Shown here: in pieces, positions 12,829-26,100 of the stretch
Layout: every line of letters begins with the position of its first letter
How positions within the stretch are numbered: the first letter of the stretch is position 1
NCBI RefSeq assembly: GCF_901709675.1
Contig: NC_051089.1
Span: 2,828,476 to 2,892,475 of the forward strand
Direction: 5' to 3'
DNA: 64,000 bases
From: Syngnathus acus
Lineage: Eukaryota; Chordata; Actinopteri; Syngnathiformes; Syngnathidae
Notes under the pieces: generated by a model
Database searches by the model: none
The model's input: only the letters and a program-made list of their open reading frames with translations
What the model was told of the DNA's origin: nothing
Program-made: the position numbers and the translations under genes

Positions 12829-13944
12829 ACTGATTTCACAAGCTCCACGAATCAGAATTTCCTATTTTAAGACCTTTCAATGAGGTATGGAATAAATGTG
12901 ATTGTTTGCTCATGATGTAATAATAACAGGAGACAGGATAATCATCTTAATTTTTTTTTTTTTTTTTTTTTAAATAAAGAAGTCACACCTAAAAAAAAAA
13001 TCAAAAATAAAGAGATTTCACTCACATGTTAAATCAGTACAGTGTTTATAATTACAGTTAATAAATTTATATGGCAGATCTGTACACCTTTTGCGTAGCC
13101 CCCCACATCGTTGCTTGTTCTGTCTGGCTGTACAAAAGTCACGATATGATTAGCAACAGCAGAGATTATTCTGAGGAACTAATGAGGGGGCGGAGCTTGA
13201 AGATGCTTATGAGAATTCTGCATTTTAGAAACATTCTGTTGAATATATATATATAACGATCTAGAGACTGTAGAACCTTGTTTGTTGTCCCCACTGCAAA
13301 ACAACTGTTGTGCTATTCATTCTTCTGTTTGGCGTCGCTTCTCATGACCCTTGATTCCAAAACCATCCTCACGATAACAAACACATACCGGGAAACGAAA
13401 CGTGCATGCTTTGAACAATATTGTCGTTTCAGCGGAACCCGCACATGTAAGGGGTAGTGGGGGATGCATCATCAAATCACAACATCATCACAATCTTCCT
13501 TCACACACTCAATAGCATCATCATTTAGCATTATTTCAAACGCAAGATGGAGAAGGTCCTGATGAAAGATGAAAAAGAGGCACTAGTTGTGAAGTTCTCT
13601 GCTCGCGCGTAGCTGCGTCGCTGTCTTGAGTCTAAACGTGACGTCTAACACTTTTGTTTTTGGAACACACCAGTGAAGCACAATGTGTCTGGATTCTAAA
13701 AATACAATTAGACAATAAGAATCAGCTGCAGGTGTCATCAGTGCTCCTCTCGATAAGTTTTGTTGGATTCTAGCCTACTTTCCACCATGTTGTTGTTTAT
13801 GCACGCCATTAAATCCTCAAAGTCAAAAAGTCACCCTCTGTGAACTTCACAAATATAAACAACGCTGGCTCGGTGCAAGTAAAGGCAGTCGGTCGGCTTC
13901 TGTTTCCACCTTCTGGGGCGACTGCTACTTAGCTGAAAGCTGCA

Positions 13945-13983
<39 letters not shown>

Positions 13984-14188
13984 GCGTGTGTGTGTGTGTG
14001 TGCGTGCGTGTGTGTGCACCCCACTATTATTTTGCATAATATTTCTTGCCTCGAAAGCACTCCTTTGGCTTCTTCCTTTCTTCTGCTTGCTCCTCAGATG
14101 TTTTGTTATTTTCTAAATGTGTCCTTCATGCAACACCATGTTATGATACAGTGCGCTGTACAGGGCTCTGGTTGAAGGCGGGACTTGG
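12829..14188. other. Interval between the frey1-like gene and mapk8ip1, both 3' ends
   Basis: Contains a poly-T tract (about 12952-12972), a (TG)n microsatellite (13948-14018) and presumably the mapk8ip1 3' UTR. No clear AATAAA on the minus strand was found, so the mapk8ip1 transcript end is not placed. Confidence 0.5.
13948..14018. repeat. (TG)n microsatellite with CG-containing interruptions
   Basis: Pure and slightly interrupted TG repeats read directly. Opposite-strand His/Thr-rich frames across it are artefacts of the repeat. Confidence 0.95.
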
Positions 14189-17100
14189 CTACTCCAAGTA
14201 GATATCTTCTGTGGGGCATGAGAACTCCACGAATTCTTTGTAATACAGCTGAAAGGCTTTCCTGTAAAACAGACGTGCCAATTTGGTGATCAAGCTTATG
14301 CAATTTTTTTGTGTTAGAATACAATTAAATTACTAACTCACCCTACTGACTCTGCCACAGCTTTGGTGGAATCTTCGGACACAAACACATGGCAGGCAAA
14401 TCTCTGGTCTGCCGGGTGCTTTGTTATGAAACCAAAATATCTGCAGAGAGACAATAAAAACCATCACTCTGAAATGACATCAACAGGAGAAATTGGAGGG
14501 TTATTTTGTTGTTGTTTGACTTACTTGCAATTTTTGGGGTGATAACCGCAGAAGGAGACATTCTTCAATTGGAAAAAGTGACTGCACTCGTTACTCTGAC
14601 AGAGATAGAAGAGGAAAAAGGAAGCAAGGCTTTAGTGTCGGAGGGGACACAATATTTCAATCGTGAGACACGTTATTTTTTGTTTTTTGATGCCGTATTT
14701 GTGGAGAGAACAATCAAATGTATCACTATTTTTTTAAATGACTGTAGTACATACACATGGCCACACGGTGGCGACTAACCACTGTTGTAAAGTGATCATG
14801 TCCAATTGGACACCACTCAGTATAAAAAAAATGGCAGTCTTACTCGATCACAGGAGTAATAATCCTCATGAACGGCCAGTTTGATTCCCTTGACACTGAT
14901 TTCCAGAATACAGGAGGAAGGCGGGTTGTGCTTAACTGTCATCCTTCTGTTGGTGGCAATCTGGGAAGCGCAAAGATTGCTTAAAACTTAAGCAGTTCAC
15001 TTTGATTTAAAAGACAATTCAGATTTCTAAAAAAAAGAGCAGTTCGGTGCCGAACCTTCTGCATAGCTGCACAAAGAACGTCGTTTCCTTTGTGGTAGGG
15101 CACTTGGACTGAGCCCAGGAATTTTAGCCGGTACCGGTCAAGCCACTCACTGCTCTTTGCTGAAAAGAGATCAACCAACCATACAACATTAATACATGTT
15201 CATTTAATCGCGCCGTTCCTTTTCATCAGTTACCTTTGAAGCTATCGGTCTCCTTGGTCACCTCGATAGCATAATAAGCAGGGAAGATCCCCCGGGCACC
15301 CGTTCTCATGTTGAAGCCCTCGTACCAGTAATCCTCCCCTTGTACCTCCACCAGCAATGGATCGTCCACTTCCAGCTCTAACTCATCATCGTGCCTCGGG
15401 ACAAACCTGCATGGAGAAAAACAGATGAAGCTGACGTTCTGCGGGATCCTGGAGGACCTTCAGATTAAGAAGGTGTGTTTGGTTATGTAAAATCCCATTT
15501 ATTAGTAATATCTCTGGTTCCTGCCAAATCAAAGGTTTGAGATAATCTGGATTATATGTTGGTTTGCTTATCCTCTCCAATCCAATGCAAAAACAAATTT
15601 CTCGCCCTGAAATAAAAGGGGTCATTGTTCCTTTTGTTTTTTCGTAGAGAAACGTGTCAACACTGGAAAAAAATGTTCCGATTAAAATGCACCGTAGTTT
15701 TTTTTTTTAACTCACCTGTAGACAGCTCTGTGGCTCTGATCCTGCTCCTCTCCGTTTATGGTGCAGGAAAATAAACCAAAAGACTCAGCACCTAAGGCAG
15801 AAAAAAAACTGACAGTTTTAGAGACAAAAATGAACAGAGCAAATTTCTCCCTGTGCCAAAGTGACCATCGCTTACTCGATGAGCTCGATCGCCCGTTCAT
15901 AAAGACGTTGAGGAACTTCTTGGAGAAATGCAAGTCGACGTCCGGCGTGGAGTCTTCGGACAGACAAGCCGTGGCCTCTCGTCTGACCCCCCCCAAACGT
16001 GCACAATCTTCCTCTTCGTCCGCCTCCTCGTACTCTTCCCCGATGGCCGACTCGTAGGGAGACGAGACGCAGTTGTCGTAGACGGTGGCCGAATCGCTGT
16101 CGTCGCTGTAACCTTGGTAACACTGTCTCAAACTGACAAGTTCCAGTTGAGCGTGCTCGTCCACCACCAAGGTGTATTTGACCGAATCGTACGACAAACC
16201 GCTGGCGTCTGAGCTCATGGAAGTCCTTAGCGGGGCGGCTCTGCCGTTGCCCCCGTTCACCTTTGCGACCACTTTCTTTATTCTTTCGTTTATGATGATC
16301 CGATCCACATCCTCGTCTTCCCCGCAGTAGCTTTCGTCCGTGGCGTCCACGTACTCGACTGACGAGCCAGTTCTCAGCATTGCCCCTGCCCCCGTTCCTG
16401 ACCCCTTGAGGCTAAAGTCCAGCGCCGCGGTAGGATGAGTTGACAGAGCCACGCTAGGCGGCGTGATGAGCGATTCCACGCAAGATGCGTAAGAAGGCGG
16501 CGCGATGTAGGCTTCGTCCTCCTCGTAGATGGACGAGTTGGACTGGTCGGGTAGCGGCTGGTAAGGAGGCGGGCCTTCTGTATCGGAGCTAATGGACATA
16601 CGACCTTGCTCGCTCAGCTGCGAAAGGAAAGGCCGGTCCTGTGTACAAACAGGTTCCGAAGGGTCGGAACAGCGCGGCACCGGGGTCAGGTAGATCTCCT
16701 CTGTGGGCTCCAAAGGAGCTTCCGAGTGGTACTGCAGCCTCTCCTGCCGATGGCCGCTCGCATCCAACTTTCCCGCCGGATAGAGAGGAGCCGGTTTGTA
16801 ATTCTGCGGCGGCGGTGGCGGCGCAGGCGGCTTCTCCTGAAACTTTGGCCGCGTCGACGCGGAGCTCTGTGAACGTCCGGGTGCGTGCGAGTTCCCGCAG
16901 GGGGCGTCGGTGGAGGTGCCTCGGTCTTTGGTCTGCGCGGCGCCGCGTACCTTGTCCTCGTCGCTCAGACAGCTGTGTTCGCGCGGAGGCGTTAGCTCAC
17001 CTGGAAGATGGGAAAAGACATACAGCAATATGAGGACGGACGTGCAAACGCAAACACAAAGGCCACACACGCAGACGGAGAACATGACGCAGGCGTGAGC

Positions 17101-20100
17101 GCCAAAACCGACGCAACAAGCAAACATGGCGATGAAATGCAGAAAAAGGAAAAACGGGAAGAGCAAAAAGTAGAAAAGGTTATGTAACAGATGTCAGGAT
17201 TACTCAGATAAATCCTCATTGAAACTCAAAGTGCGTCTATGGGATGGCGATTGACCGGTTATGTCATAATCCGTCGCCAGGAAGTATTGCAATGATGATT
17301 TTATGATAGACGAGAGCCGCAGATTAGCAAATAACTGTTGAATATAATTCAACATCCAATAGCCCAAGAATACAGTGATTTTGTACACTTCAAAGTTCAG
17401 GATTATTTTCAATGAACTATCTGGAAAACAGATTGATATAAAATACAGAATAAAAAGGATTAATGATGGTGAAATTCTCATCCCAGATCAAGTTGGATTT
17501 TAAGTCTGTGACCTTATTTGCACCTAACTCTGCAGAGTGTAACGGGTGAAGTTGCCCCAAACAATTTGAATGAGTTAATACTCAAAAAAATATATAATGT
17601 CAGACTGAATTCATCTTATTTTAGTGCTTTGTGTGGATAAAAATAGTCGGGCTGGCTACATTAAAAAAACAGCAGTGACAAACTAAAATGGGACAAGCGC
17701 ATACGAATTAGCGAGAGTAGCAAAAGGGAAGTTGTCCTATCATGAATTTTGCATCCTGTTTTTTTTTTCTTTTGAGGGCACAGAGCTATTTGTGATCATG
17801 TTGACTCAAATATCTGTAATAATTAAACTTGGCAAATGCACACGTCTCATAAGAGACAGAAAAACTCACCCGTTTTGAGAGGTGAAGATGAGCCCGCAAC
17901 TTTATCCTGCCATGTGTATTTCTTGCCAAAGGAATTGTTGTTTAACGTGTCCTGAGGAAAAGCAGAGGTAAAGAACAAATGAAGGAAGTGGTGGGAACAG
18001 GAGAAGATGAAGCTCTGGATCTTGAGAGAGTTTGTCCCCAACTCACCACACAACACACACAAAGCTGGTGAATATGCCCTGAATGAGTCTTTTGTCTGTG
18101 CGTAGTGGTGTGAATTTAAAGGGAACCAGACCTTTTCCTTACTGGGAAGACATGCAGTTATTTAGTTTTCTTTTTTATTCTTGAAACACAAATCTGGAAC
18201 TGCACTGCAATTTCATTGTATCTGCCCAATACGATTCGATTCGATTCAATTCAATTCTGGTCTAGTTTTGTCTATTTTTATATTATAGCCACAATTATAA
18301 ACTGTCACGCAAACATACACTTAATTAACTAACTCTTGATTTAAACCTGAGTGGTAAAATAAAAAGATTAAAAAATAAAACATCTTGCTATTCATGTACA
18401 CGGACATACAGTACATAGATTTGTAGTGGCGGTAAGAAAATACAAATAAAGAAGCGGAAAGTCCTGTGATCAAACTGTTGCAAATATGGATCCTTTTCCG
18501 ATGTCCACCCACCGATGCATGACTCACTTCCCAATCTTGCTGTCGTCGTGGTAACGAAAGACGTGGAACCATCTTGCCACCGTGAATATAAAAAGATCAT
18601 GGCCTTGGGCCAATGACTCATGTGACGTGTGTATGTGTACGTGATACCACCTCACTAAGAATTAGCGGTCTCACAATTCTTTAAGAGTTTTGCCTTCATG
18701 CCATTGAGAATTAAGTGAGATGAATGAAGACAGGTAGATTTCGCCAGCAAGCTCAAGACTCACTCAGTACTACTTACGACAAGTGTGGTGTGTAACCAGA
18801 TGGGAGATTACCAGGACTCAGGATTAATCTTGACATCACGTCTGGATACATTTACTCAAACAGTCTTAGAGGGGGGGCAAACAGCAAAATAAAAGCTGTG
18901 ACGTAAAAAAAAAAAATTACAAATGTTTTCTCACTAGAAAAATGACACTAAAATTGTGCTCTGGCTTTTTTTCCAGTCACAGAAGTCCGCCAAATGAAGC
19001 TGAGCTGAATATACAGTTTACGTTTTTATTTATTCACTGACCTGGAAACAATCACTCTGCAACTCTCAAGCACCCGGGTTGTACAATACAACCTAGAAAT
19101 CGTTATGTAATCGTCTCAGCCTCACACTGGACACGATTCCTGCCAGCATGATTGATGGAATTACATTTTACAATTTCACATTACAGCTGCAGTAGACACT
19201 TTTGTTTTTTTTAGACATTTTTTTTCAGACAAATCAAATCTCATGACTGTAACGAGGCAAGTGTACAAGTAGCGATTGCACCCTTTGTACTTTCTAGACG
19301 TGACAACTCCAACCCAGACAGGAAACCCGGAAGAGCAACACCACAGTGGCTTCAGTCAGCTTTCCACCTCGGGGAAAATGGACAAACTGAAGCGCTGACA
19401 AATCTGACGCTGCTCAGAAGATCATTTTGACAGCCTACAAGCCTGAGGGCTGGCTGGGTGTAGAATCGTGTGGAAGATATGCATAGTGTTGCATAATCAG
19501 AAGCTGTGCATACAAAAATTTGTACCAAAAAGAGATCAAGAGCTAAAAATTGGGCATCATCAATCAAACCATGGTAACTTGATATTAGAGCAACAATTTA
19601 ATGAGCACCTGAACAAGATGCTGCATGTTCCTAGAGAACCAAAACACGTTTCAAGGCTTGAATGTATCCATCAGGTGGTTAGGATGAGAGCCCAGCTAAG
19701 TCCAACACAATTAACGTCATATTCATTCCAATTTGGAGAATCACTACGAGACTGCTGATGACTAAGCCGACCTTCCTCAGATGACCAGAAACATGACTCC
19801 ATCAGTTATACTTCCCCTCACATGCTCATATAAGCGAGGGTGTACGGATCGGAAAACAAGGTCACCACTCTTGTTTACATTTACATACAACAATAGAAAT
19901 GATACACACACCAAGGGCTGGAAAGGTCTTGACAATAGGGATTATTGTTCGTCCGGGTGAACCCATCCTCTCCGAGCAAAGACAAACGGAGTAAAATGAC
20001 CTCCATTGTCCAGTGCTATTTGCTTCAAAAGACGAAACACATCGACGAGATGTAATCTAAAAGACGATATTTTTCTCTTCAACTTTGCGTTGACAGTATG

Positions 20101-23100
20101 TCACTTAAAAAAAAAAGACTTTACCTGCGTGCGGGGCACAATTGGAAAGAGGTTAAGGGTCGTAGGTCTCTTCGGCCGGTAGGTATCCATGGTAACAGGT
20201 ACTGTAGGGTCCTTGGTTACTGGCGGAGGTGCGATGGAGGCCTTGGAGGACTCTTTATCACCGCGGAAACCGTCAGCACCATCAATGAGATCCAAATGCA
20301 GCATCTCCGCCTGGAGCTGTCCGACGGCGCCGAGCTCCGCCCTCCCCGGCCTGCTATTGGTCCCTCGCCTCACGTGGCCCTGCAGCGATTGGAAGACGCA
20401 ATCTGTCATTTGTAGCGGACAAACAGTACAAGGGAGAGAGGGAGTGAGCATGGAGGAGATGAGGAGAGTGAACTGGCCAATTAGAAAATTCCTTGATTTT
20501 GGCTTGCTACTCTCGCTGTCAACGCTGAGCTGCTTAGTGGGCAAACACAGCTGAGGCCAGAGATTGGACCCTCTTCAACACACTTTGCTCTATTTCCTTC
20601 CACATACACAGATGGCGCACACTGACGTTCTGAGTTGGCCTAAAAAGCCCGACGACATTGCCAGTTGCTAGCATTAGGAAGACATTAGCTTTTAAGCAGT
20701 AACGGATGCAATGAGGATTTTCAAAATAGTTCTAGAAAAATCACAAGTGTATTCACTTGGAAATCATTTCAACCTTTTAATATAGTGTGGTTTAATTTTT
20801 TAAAACAAAGTGAGCTAAAATGCTGAAATGAGTGGTGTCATTTTATGTAAACGAATAATGTGGATTTCTATTATTAGCCATGTCACCAATTGTTTCTCCA
20901 GTCACGTCACACTCAGGACACTGAAACTGGTTTGAAGGCTTAAAAGGCTCATTTTCCTTCCCTTTGACAATTTCAAAGTGAAGATCAATACCAGCTCATG
21001 CAACCCGCTTCCGCTCAGCCTCTTGTGTTTTACGACCTCAATTTATAACCGGCCCCTTTAAAAGGCACCGCTGTGTTGCTAGGAGACAAGTGACGACGTG
21101 GAGGCGAGTGAAGAGTGCATGACTCTGACCCCCCCCCCCCCCCCCCCCCGACGACGATGCTCGCCTCTCATCCAATCGGAGAAGCCAAAGCAGGGGAGAT
21201 CTCACAATCACCCTCGATTGCAACCTGATGACTCACTGATGAGTTGAACTCTTTCAAAACGATTGATTTGAATCTTTTTTACAGAGCATGGTTGTCACGC
21301 TACTGCCGATCATCCCTGGATGCAAAACAAAAAAAAAAAAGAGACACAAGGCGCTTGTGCATTTGTTGATGTCCTCTCCCATCCATGAGATGACGTGAGC
21401 AGTATCCATGGAGGCGATGCAAACCACCTCTCGGTTTATTTTCAGCTCCAACACATGCGGCTGAGAAGTGAAAATAGGTTGCCATGGAAATAGCTCCTAT
21501 GGCTGTTTTGCTGAAACATCTCTTTCCGCCCTCACACTCGAGATGCTGTTTCACTCCTTTTAAACACATCGGCACCTACATGTCAGTGATCTTTTTGTTT
21601 ATTGTACACCGCTAGAGATAATCATGAGGCGCTACCTGTTTCTATAGTTACCTAATCTGCAATTCCATACGTGCGCAATCTGCAACAAGTATCATGTGAC
21701 TGCTAATCAAATCTCTCCACTCCTACGCTTGAGCATCTTCTCTCGCCATCTGTCAATTACGACGAGACACCCTCGTCCATGTTGTCAGTTGATACCTCAG
21801 TCCACTAATTCAGACTTTTACCTGCTAATGCACAGGTGTCAAACTCAAGGCCCGGGGGCCAGATCCGGCCCGCCACATTCTTTTATGTGGCCCGCAAAGG
21901 CAAATCATTTTAACAACTCAGTGTTTCTTATTAAAATGTCCAAACTGTAAATGGTCTTATTTTTAATAACAGCATTATTTTTTGTCACAATCCCACTTCC
22001 AAAATAAATGAGAAAATTGTTGAACTTTTTATCATTGGATTCTGTTGTATCAAGTCAAGTCAAGTCAAGTCAAGTCAAGTCAAGTCAAGTCAAGTTTATT
22101 TGTATAGCCCTAAATCACAAGCAGTCTCAAAGGGCTTCACATAGACAAAAATTGACAATTATTCTCAAAGCATCCCCTGATCTTAAGCTCCCAAATATTA
22201 AAGATTAGATTAAAGTCCCAATGATCGTCACACACACACCTGGGTGTGGTGAAATTTGTGTATGTGATCATATGAGGGGCCATTCATTTCTATTTAAGTC
22301 ATTAATGGCCCCACGAGGGAAATCGGAACCACGCTGTGGCCCACAATAAAACAAAGTTTGACACCCCTGTGCTAATACTTGAAAAGTACAAGCGCAAACA
22401 AGTACAAGCACTAACAATTTTATGCTAGGTTGAAAAAAAAATTTGCGTTCGAATGCTGGCACTAAACGAGAGACTTTCATCCCCCCTGAATCTTCAACAA
22501 CTTTTACCATCCTACGTTAGCAATATAATCTTACACTGCTCCATATGGTATCCTCCACACTACTACTTTCTGTTTTAAACATCGTGTGCACGCAAACGCA
22601 TGAACCGACATATACGTGCATTAGAGGAATCCCCTTCGGAGGGTGAGCTTGATGATGAGGTCAGCAGCGCTGCGGGCTAATGGGCAAGCAGTGAGCGATC
22701 TGTACTGAGGTCACACACAATCCCATTCAGTTTCTGAAAGTGTATCAACGGTTGATGCATTATTAAACAGGGATGGGCCTTGTTCGCACGTTGCTGAAAT
22801 ATGACGAAAAGATGCCGAGCACTCGTCTGTCCCCGATGATACTTTTTGGCTATTCTATTGTTGTTAGCGCCGCAATTACGAAAGCATGACAAAGCACAGT
22901 GAGCGACCCAAAAATATCGAATGCTCATCTGTGAGCATAACTGACTCAGGGGAAGAAAAAGGCTTTCACCCTTCCCGTTGCCATGGTTACAAGAGAAGAA
23001 ATAATTAGTTTAGCTGATGGAGGAGGAGGCGTTGATGTGTTCAGAGAGAACCGAGCCAAAAAGATCTGAAAGAATAATACATTCACCACAGTTGCTCTCT

Positions 23101-26100
23101 CTATGTAGCAGTCCGATCTCTTTCTGCCTCTCTCATAGTTCAAACATGCTCCAATTGCATAAATGTTTTATTTTTTTGGATGCCAGAATTTTGAAAAATG
23201 GGATGGGCTAAAACTTGCTCAAAGCAAAAAAAACACAACTTCTAAATGTCAATAATTATGCTGTGCTTGATACGGTATACTCATCACTCACTCACACACA
23301 CAAACACACACACACTTCAACCAGATTTACAGTCGGGCATCCGGTGTGTATCCTCGACCGGAAGCAAACTACAAAACAGCAATTCAGGAGGACATGCCTT
23401 TCATACAGCGACACTTGCGCCACTAACACTACTTTTAGAAGCTGAGAAGTTGCTGGTCCCCTCTGACACGTTAACAGTGGTAAAATGAAAAGACCAGATT
23501 GGATAGGGCTGTGTGGCAGGGCCTTAAAGGCGCCGACCTAGAAAAAACTACAGTGGGTGACTTGGTGCACATCTTATGAACCTTGACAAAAGAAAATGTT
23601 GTTTCATTCCTTTGGGTTTAGACTTACCTTAATATCCGGGCCATTGCAGTTGAGGCTCATCCCACGTTCGTCGGTGATCTCGGTAATCTCTGACAGGTCG
23701 TCATCTTCAAACTCACCCAAACTGATGTCGTGAGTCAACCTGGACAAGATTGAAGAGAAAGTACCAATTTAGCAGACTAAAGTCCTTGATCGTATTCTAA
23801 ACATTGAAAGATTTTCATGACCAACTTTCCATCTAACCAAGAAAAACAAAGATAATTTTAAGTGAACAGGGAACATCTAAAGCAACTAATTTGCGTCTTA
23901 AGGAAAGAATTGTCTCTTGAGTAGACTTAATTTACTGTTAGGTCATTTTGAGCGTGTTGGAAGAATGTATCGTCATTTTCCCATGACAGCATTATTAATT
24001 ATAATTCATTTTGAGATAGCCCAGTTGTACTCGTTGAAAATGTGTATAGATGATTTATGTTTTCAAGAGTCATTACTTTCTTAATATTTGTCACAGGAAA
24101 ATAATATCACTAGAATTGCCTTTAAAAATGGTATGATAATACTTTCAGGTTTTATGTTAACAAGAATTAGCTTTGAGGCGTGTTAGCTTCTCTTGTTAGC
24201 TGCTAGCAACGACCAGCTAGCTGGCATATGATTATTACTGCCAAGCAAAATGTCGATCAATGTATTTGTGTTTTACGATGGCATTGATTGGAACTATGAC
24301 CAAAACATTTCAACTATTTCGACAACAATAGAAACATTTCAAGTTTTGTCAAGCAAAATTTGATTTTTACTGGAGTTTTACATTAGACTGGCCTGCAGGA
24401 TTGCGACATTATATTTTGGATTGCGCTAAATACGAACAAAAAATAACAAATCTATGCCATTAGGTATGTCATGAGCGTCACACACTAGACATTTTGAACC
24501 TGGCATTCAGTTATTAAATCAGACGCATATTCAGTCGACCCACATCCGTCCCCAATCATTCACGCCTTTATAGTCCTCCTTAGAGACGAGACGACTGTGG
24601 TGCAAGGTGCTGGCCATTCATCACCTTCGCCCTCTTGCAAGGACACATTTAGGACCGGAGCAGGACGGTCCTGTCAGATGCCACACGTCCACATAACTCC
24701 CCATTTGATGGATGAAAACAAGCCCAACACACAGGCCTATTTGCACACAGCTTTTCCCGCACTACATAACAACATTAAGAGGGCTGTGTATCCTCTGGTC
24801 ATGCTATTTCTGGTCGAGAGGCTCAACATCTTTTCCTAGAGCCACAAAGGCATATGCATCCTCCTCTTATTCAAGGGCAAGCCTGCCCTGAGCTTAAACG
24901 TGCAAAGAGTCGACAAATAGAGAGAGGACGTTAACAGTCGCGCGCAAACACAAGGTCACACAGCCATGCCGCTACGTTCCAGTCAGAAACACAGAAAGCG
25001 TGTCCTACCATTTTTCCCACTGGTCCTCCATCCAACCTTCTTCTCCTTCCCCTCCCGAGTCCATACTGTAAGCGAGGAGGGCATCCGAAGCCGAGAAGGA
25101 GCAAGGGGTTTGGAGAGTGAAGAAGGGGGGCGCAGGAGGGAGGGGGAGGAGCATCAAGGAAGGAAAGCCGGAGGAAAGGGGTGGAGGTGCAGCTCAAACG
25201 GGTCGATGGAAGGAGCGTTACGTTCAGAGCTCGCTCTTGCCTCTGAAGCACACGAGCGATATTGTGAGGGAATTATTCCAAGCAGAGAAGCTGGGGCCAT
25301 CGAAAGAGGAGTGTTATCTAATCTGTTCCCGCCTCTCCTTTTCCACTCTGATGTTTAGTCTGCCTGTGAGCATCAGATGGACTCTGCTAAAGCAGCAAAA
25401 ATGCTGCCGTTTGCACAATACTTGCTGGACAGAAAAGCCCCAGCACAACGGGGCACTCCTCTCGCTATGCACCATGGCCATGCTCAATTATTCATGAGGC
25501 CCATTGATCACATCAGACTATCATTTTTCCCTTTGTTATTCCCATCTGTGTAAAATATTTTTTATATTTGTATATAATACTGATACAATCCGCCCAGAGC
25601 AATTAGAATATAGTCACTACTCTTGATGGAAACTATAACTCACCAAAATTGTTGCGGCACTTCAAATGTTATTTGTACTGTTATTAGTCCGTGCACATGA
25701 CATTGTTAATAACATTAAATATTACACAAAAAGTATGTCAGTATATATTTCCTTGTTTTTGTATTGGCCACTTTACTACAACAGTAATGACAGAAGAGTA
25801 GTGGCTGCCCATTTTATGTCAACAGTCCATTTCCATTTAACTTTTGGCATATGTTTTGTGGATAGCTGACTCCAACTCGACCCAATTTATCCGGATTTGG
25901 GACGGGCACAAAATATAACAAGGTGCGGAGTTTGAGGAAAAGATTTATCGCGCAAACACTGACTCCCAATCTGGTAAATCTACAAGAACAACAGTCATGA
26001 AAATTTTACAACATCCAAATGGGGTCACGCTGACTCCACCAGACTGAATTCTTTTTTTTAATTTCAGACGAGCTACTGATGTGTCTCAGTTAGATATTCA

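Larger units (their letters stand above)
20380..23627 (-). other. mapk8ip1 intron 2
   Basis: About 3.2 kb. Contains a poly-C run (about 21129-21149), a complete short hAT-like element (21831-22369) and a (CA)n stretch near 23287-23312. No nested gene seen. Confidence 0.8.

Noticed and set aside
13831-14175. His/Thr-rich and Cys/Val-rich frames
   Set aside because: Direct translation of the (TG)n microsatellite.
15758-17033. Plus-strand frames of 88-130 codons over the large mapk8ip1 exon
   Set aside because: Antisense shadows of the GC-rich coding exon; the minus-strand frame has clear JIP1 homology and splice sites.
22051-22095. CRISPR-like array
   Set aside because: A plain pentanucleotide microsatellite with no spacers, in a vertebrate genome.
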